64,000 nt of DNA from Hymenobacter sp. J193 (GTDB lineage: Bacteria > Bacteroidota > Bacteroidia > Cytophagales > Hymenobacteraceae), in contig NZ_JAJONE010000003.1 in the NCBI RefSeq assembly GCF_024700075.1, positions 124,001 to 188,000 of the forward strand, read 5' to 3'. The notes under the pieces were generated by a model that was not told where the DNA came from, ran no database searches, and saw only the letters and a list, made by a program, of their open reading frames with translations. A program made the position numbers and the translations under genes. Positions 62,136 to 64,000 of this stretch are shown one piece after another. The number at the start of each line of letters is the position of its first letter. The first letter of the stretch is position 1.

Positions 62136-62285
62136 GTGGCTGTTGCAGAAGTCATGGGGTAGCATAATAACCATATATGCAAACGCCTAGGGGGCCTATA
62201 AAAGCCTCTTCGTGAGTCTTTGAAGCTTGGTTCAGCTCGCTGAACCCTCACTCAACAGACCTGCAGCGAGTTCTGCAGCAGCCAC
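62136..62285. mobile_element. MITE copy 1 (150 bp)
   Basis: Ends GTGGCTGTTGCAGAA (62136-62150) and TTCTGCAGCAGCCAC (62271-62285), flanked by the 4-bp duplication GGTC on both sides. The interior has no frame. Same length and ends as the copy at 62911-63060. The remaining sequence of 61979-62481 holds no gene that I can support. Confidence 0.7.
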
Positions 62286-62481
62286 GGTCGGTTATTGGAC
62301 GATGCTTGTAGCTAAAGTAGAAACCGCTAGCGTGGCCCTATTAGACTTTATCGGAAACAGGTCGCTACTTTATCACCGTTTCGCTGAACCTACTAGTAAG
62401 AGGTGTTCCATTAGTATTGGTAGCTTAATAGTTTATCTCTTTAGTTGCTACATGTACTGACTCTCACTTTTCCTAAATACT

Positions 62482-62892
62482 ATGCCCAAGCAAGATTCTC
62501 TCCGGATCGGTACTAGTGAATCGATTAACCTGATGGATTTCGATCCATTAAGCGACGCTATGTTAGAATTGGGCCGTCCGGAAGCGACCGAAGCGGGTGC
62601 GTTGGCATTGACCTCTCTGGATATTTTTTGGAATCAGTTGGAAGTCGATTGCGTAGCACAGTGTTGCGGCGTGTACGCCTTCGATTGGTGGCCGAACAAC
62701 ATCCTCAAAGCGGCCCAGGGGCTGAACAAACAAGAAGTTGTGGAGGAGCTTCGTCAGATGGAGAAAGCCGTTTACCAGAGTGATAAACCGATTGTCTGCC
62801 ACCATCGCTTAAACCAGCTTTTTGCGCGGGCTTCATTCCTGCAATTACAGAAGCATCTGCTCTCGATACTGACTGGCGAAGGAGCCAGCTAA
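62482..62892 (+). CDS. DUF6331-like hypothetical protein (136 aa)
   Basis: Starts MPKQDSLRIGTSESINLMDF. The core SLDIFWNQLEVDCVAQCCGV and YAFDWWPNNILKAA matches my memory of the DUF6331 pattern (FW..LE..CVA.CCG..AFD). It continues with EVVEELRQMEKAVYQSDKPI and ends FLQLQKHLLSILTGEGAS. Proteins of this kind are common as isolated genes in mobile DNA. The role is unknown. It is located inside the small Tn3-related element. Confidence 0.6.
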   Translation: MPKQDSLRIGTSESINLMDFDPLSDAMLELGRPEATEAGALALTSLDIFWNQLEVDCVAQCCGVYAFDWWPNNILKAAQGLNKQEVVEELRQMEKAVYQSDKPIVCHHRLNQLFARASFLQLQKHLLSILTGEGAS

Positions 62893-62910
62893 GCTGTTCA
62901 GATTAGAGGT

Positions 62911-63060
62911 GTGGCTGTTGCAGAACCCCGGTTTGACTTGCCCAACCGGCGGTGTAGAGCTTGAAGCGAGCCCGCAATGCGCATAAACGGGCCTTTTGCA
63001 CCTGCATTGGGATTAGCACAAACCGATTTGACACTGCTTGACGAGTTCTGCAACAGCCAC
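62911..63060. mobile_element. MITE copy 2 (150 bp)
   Basis: Ends GTGGCTGTTGCAGAA (62911-62925) and TTCTGCAACAGCCAC (63046-63060), perfectly complementary, flanked by AGGT on both sides. Same length as copy 1 but with a largely different interior. Confidence 0.75.
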
Positions 63061-63162
63061 AGGTCTTTTCTGAACGGTTTTCGCGGCTGCCCTTACGCCC
63101 TCGAAAACGCGGTTTTTCAGGGGTGTTTTCGGACAGGTAATCTGAACACCTATCTTCAGGGA

Positions 63163-63813
63163 ATGAGAGTAGCGCTTTACGCCCGCGTGTCCACCGCCGA
63201 CAAGGACCAGGATCCGGAGAATCAGCTGCTGGTGCTGCGCCGGGAGGCTGAGCGCGCCGGCGACGTGGTCTACAAGGAATACGTGGATCAGGACTCGGGC
63301 CGCAGGAGCGAGAGCCGCAAAGCCTTTCAGGAGCTGATGCGCGATGCGCAGAAGCGCAAGTTCGACCTGGTGCGCGTGTGGGACTTGAGCCGCTTCAGCC
63401 GCGAGGGCATCGAGAAGGTATTTGAGCACACCTCCCTGCTGGAGCAGTGCGGGGTAAGCTTCTGGAGCTACGCCGAGCCGCTGCTCAACACCACCGGCCC
63501 GATGAAGGACTTGATGAAGGCCATGATTGCCTGGGCCGCCGGCTACTACTCGCAGCGGCTGAGCGAGAACGTGAGCTCGGGCCTAGCGCGGAAGCGGCAG
63601 AAGGCGGCCGAACAAGGCGAGGTGTACGTGCACGGCCGCCGGGCCTTGGCGCGTGAACTCGTGGCCCGGATCCAGCAGTTGCAGCAGGAGGGACTAAGCG
63701 TCCGCAAGATCAGCGCCGCCGTGCAAGTGCCGGTGGGTACGGTCCATAAGTATTTAAAGGTAGAGTCACCTTTGTCGCAAACGGCAGACTACACCACTTC
63801 TTCTACGGGTTGA
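63163..63813 (+). CDS. serine recombinase / resolvase
   Basis: 216 residues from ATG at 63163 (MRVALYARVSTADKDQDPEN); the upstream part of the frame lies in the MITE and is not coding. It has the catalytic LYARVST, DLVRVWDLSRFSREGIEKVF, the E-helix (MKDLMKAMIAWAAGYYSQRL) and a C-terminal HTH (LSVRKISAAVQVPVGTVHKYL). Differs from the tnpR at 26724 in lacking the FGYARVST start, so it belongs to another resolvase group. It may resolve cointegrates of the small Tn3-related element. Confidence 0.9.
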   Translation: MRVALYARVSTADKDQDPENQLLVLRREAERAGDVVYKEYVDQDSGRRSESRKAFQELMRDAQKRKFDLVRVWDLSRFSREGIEKVFEHTSLLEQCGVSFWSYAEPLLNTTGPMKDLMKAMIAWAAGYYSQRLSENVSSGLARKRQKAAEQGEVYVHGRRALARELVARIQQLQQEGLSVRKISAAVQVPVGTVHKYLKVESPLSQTADYTTSSTG

Positions 63814-63960
63814 TCAACTGAGGACTTATTAGTGGTATTCGACCTGCTATCACACGGACGCCATGAAGCTGTTCTTGACGGTCCTTTGCAACAAGAACCC
63901 TGAGAAGCAGTATCTTGGTCGGCTTATTCGATCTTAGTTAAGTATACGGGACTACCAGCG

Positions 63961-64000
63961 GCAACGCGCTCGTCTCAGCCTTTCCCCGGGACGTGGCACT
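63961..64000 (-). repeat. Tn3-type terminal repeat, right end, cut by the window edge
   Basis: The minus strand reads AGTGCCACGTCCCGGGGAAA at the window end; 37 of 40 bases match 61932-61971. The outermost GGGG is expected beyond 64000. Confidence 0.65.

Larger units (their letters stand above)
61928..64000. mobile_element. probable small Tn3-related element with resolvase, right end at the window edge
   Basis: Bounded by the inverted repeats at 61928 and 63961-64000. It contains a serine recombinase, a DUF6331-like gene and two 150-bp MITEs but no tnpA, so it would be non-autonomous. The last few bases of the right end lie outside the window; the expected target duplication is GGAAT (61923-61927). 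Confidence 0.5.

Noticed and set aside
62227..62460. Plus-strand 77-codon frame
   Set aside because: Its first part lies inside MITE copy 1 and it has no protein-like pattern.
1..64000. tRNA, rRNA or replication-origin features
   Set aside because: No cloverleaf, rRNA segment, rep gene or DnaA-box cluster was recognised by eye; a tRNAscan/Infernal run would be decisive.

Overview
The window looks like DNA from a GC-rich Bacteroidota, most probably a Hymenobacter-like member of the Cytophagales. The evidence is a gldC gliding-motility gene, a TonB-dependent receptor with an N-terminal carboxypeptidase-regulatory domain, a C-terminal type IX secretion-type sorting domain on a secreted RCC1-repeat protein, and several promoters of the Bacteroidota TTG-N17-19-TAnnTTTG type. 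There are no rRNA or tRNA genes and few housekeeping genes. There is a large ParB-family protein, ArdC antirestriction, UmuD/UmuC, a tyrosine recombinase, several transposons, and many small uncharacterised genes sharing promoter elements. This suggests a plasmid or a large integrated accessory island.

Layout. 1-3.8 kb: small plasmid-type genes on the minus strand and an ArdC antirestriction gene, served by repeated promoter motifs. 3.8-5.2 kb: a periplasmic TPR protein. 5.2-7.6 kb: a compact operon with a class I isoprenoid-synthase-like protein, a PqqD-like/M50 metalloprotease fusion and a 51-residue peptide, read here as a candidate prenylated or otherwise modified peptide cluster. 8.3-10.1 kb: umuDC. 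11.2-14.3 kb: a possible defence cassette (PD-(D/E)XK-like nuclease, helical protein, RGHWR-motif protein, broken coiA). 15.4-16.2 kb: transposon scars. 16.2-18.4 kb: a two-gene unit whose larger member has a His/Cys protease-like signature and is split by an IS5-family element. 18.4-34.9 kb: an IS427-type IS into which a 15.7-kb Tn3-family transposon has inserted (39-bp ends, AATAA target duplication). The Tn carries tnpA, tnpR, a BamA-like outer-membrane protein, a PAP2 phosphatase, a two-component system, nhaA, a methyltransferase and a multi-PAS histidine kinase. 35-43 kb: decayed genes, an acetyltransferase, an integrase, membrane and small plasmid-type genes. 43-48.8 kb: HNH nuclease, zinc-ribbon protein, gldC, a small operon and ParB. 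49-54.7 kb: TonB receptor with a structured leader, secreted proteins and an M20 peptidase. 54.7-64 kb: lipoproteins, an RCC1-repeat protein and a small Tn3-like element with a resolvase, a DUF6331-like gene and two 150-bp MITEs.

Three short-motif networks connect the genes. A 17-bp TTGCGTATAnnnAGCAA element, often with an upstream CCCCTACTGCCC box, precedes many of the small plasmid genes. An 18-22-bp palindrome overlaps the -33 element of at least three TAnnTTTG promoters. Inside the Tn3 transposon, a direct repeat CAGAA-N6-CAGAAT precedes the response regulator, the PAP2 gene and the BamA-like gene.

Many genes contain one apparent indel, nearly always +1 and usually in a G/C run: ardC, the M50 gene, the gene at 7736-8111, two histidine kinases, nhaA, an acetyltransferase, an outer-membrane protein and four sites in the RCC1 gene. 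The protein stays well formed on both sides, so sequencing or assembly error is the first explanation. I annotate these as single genes with a frameshift.
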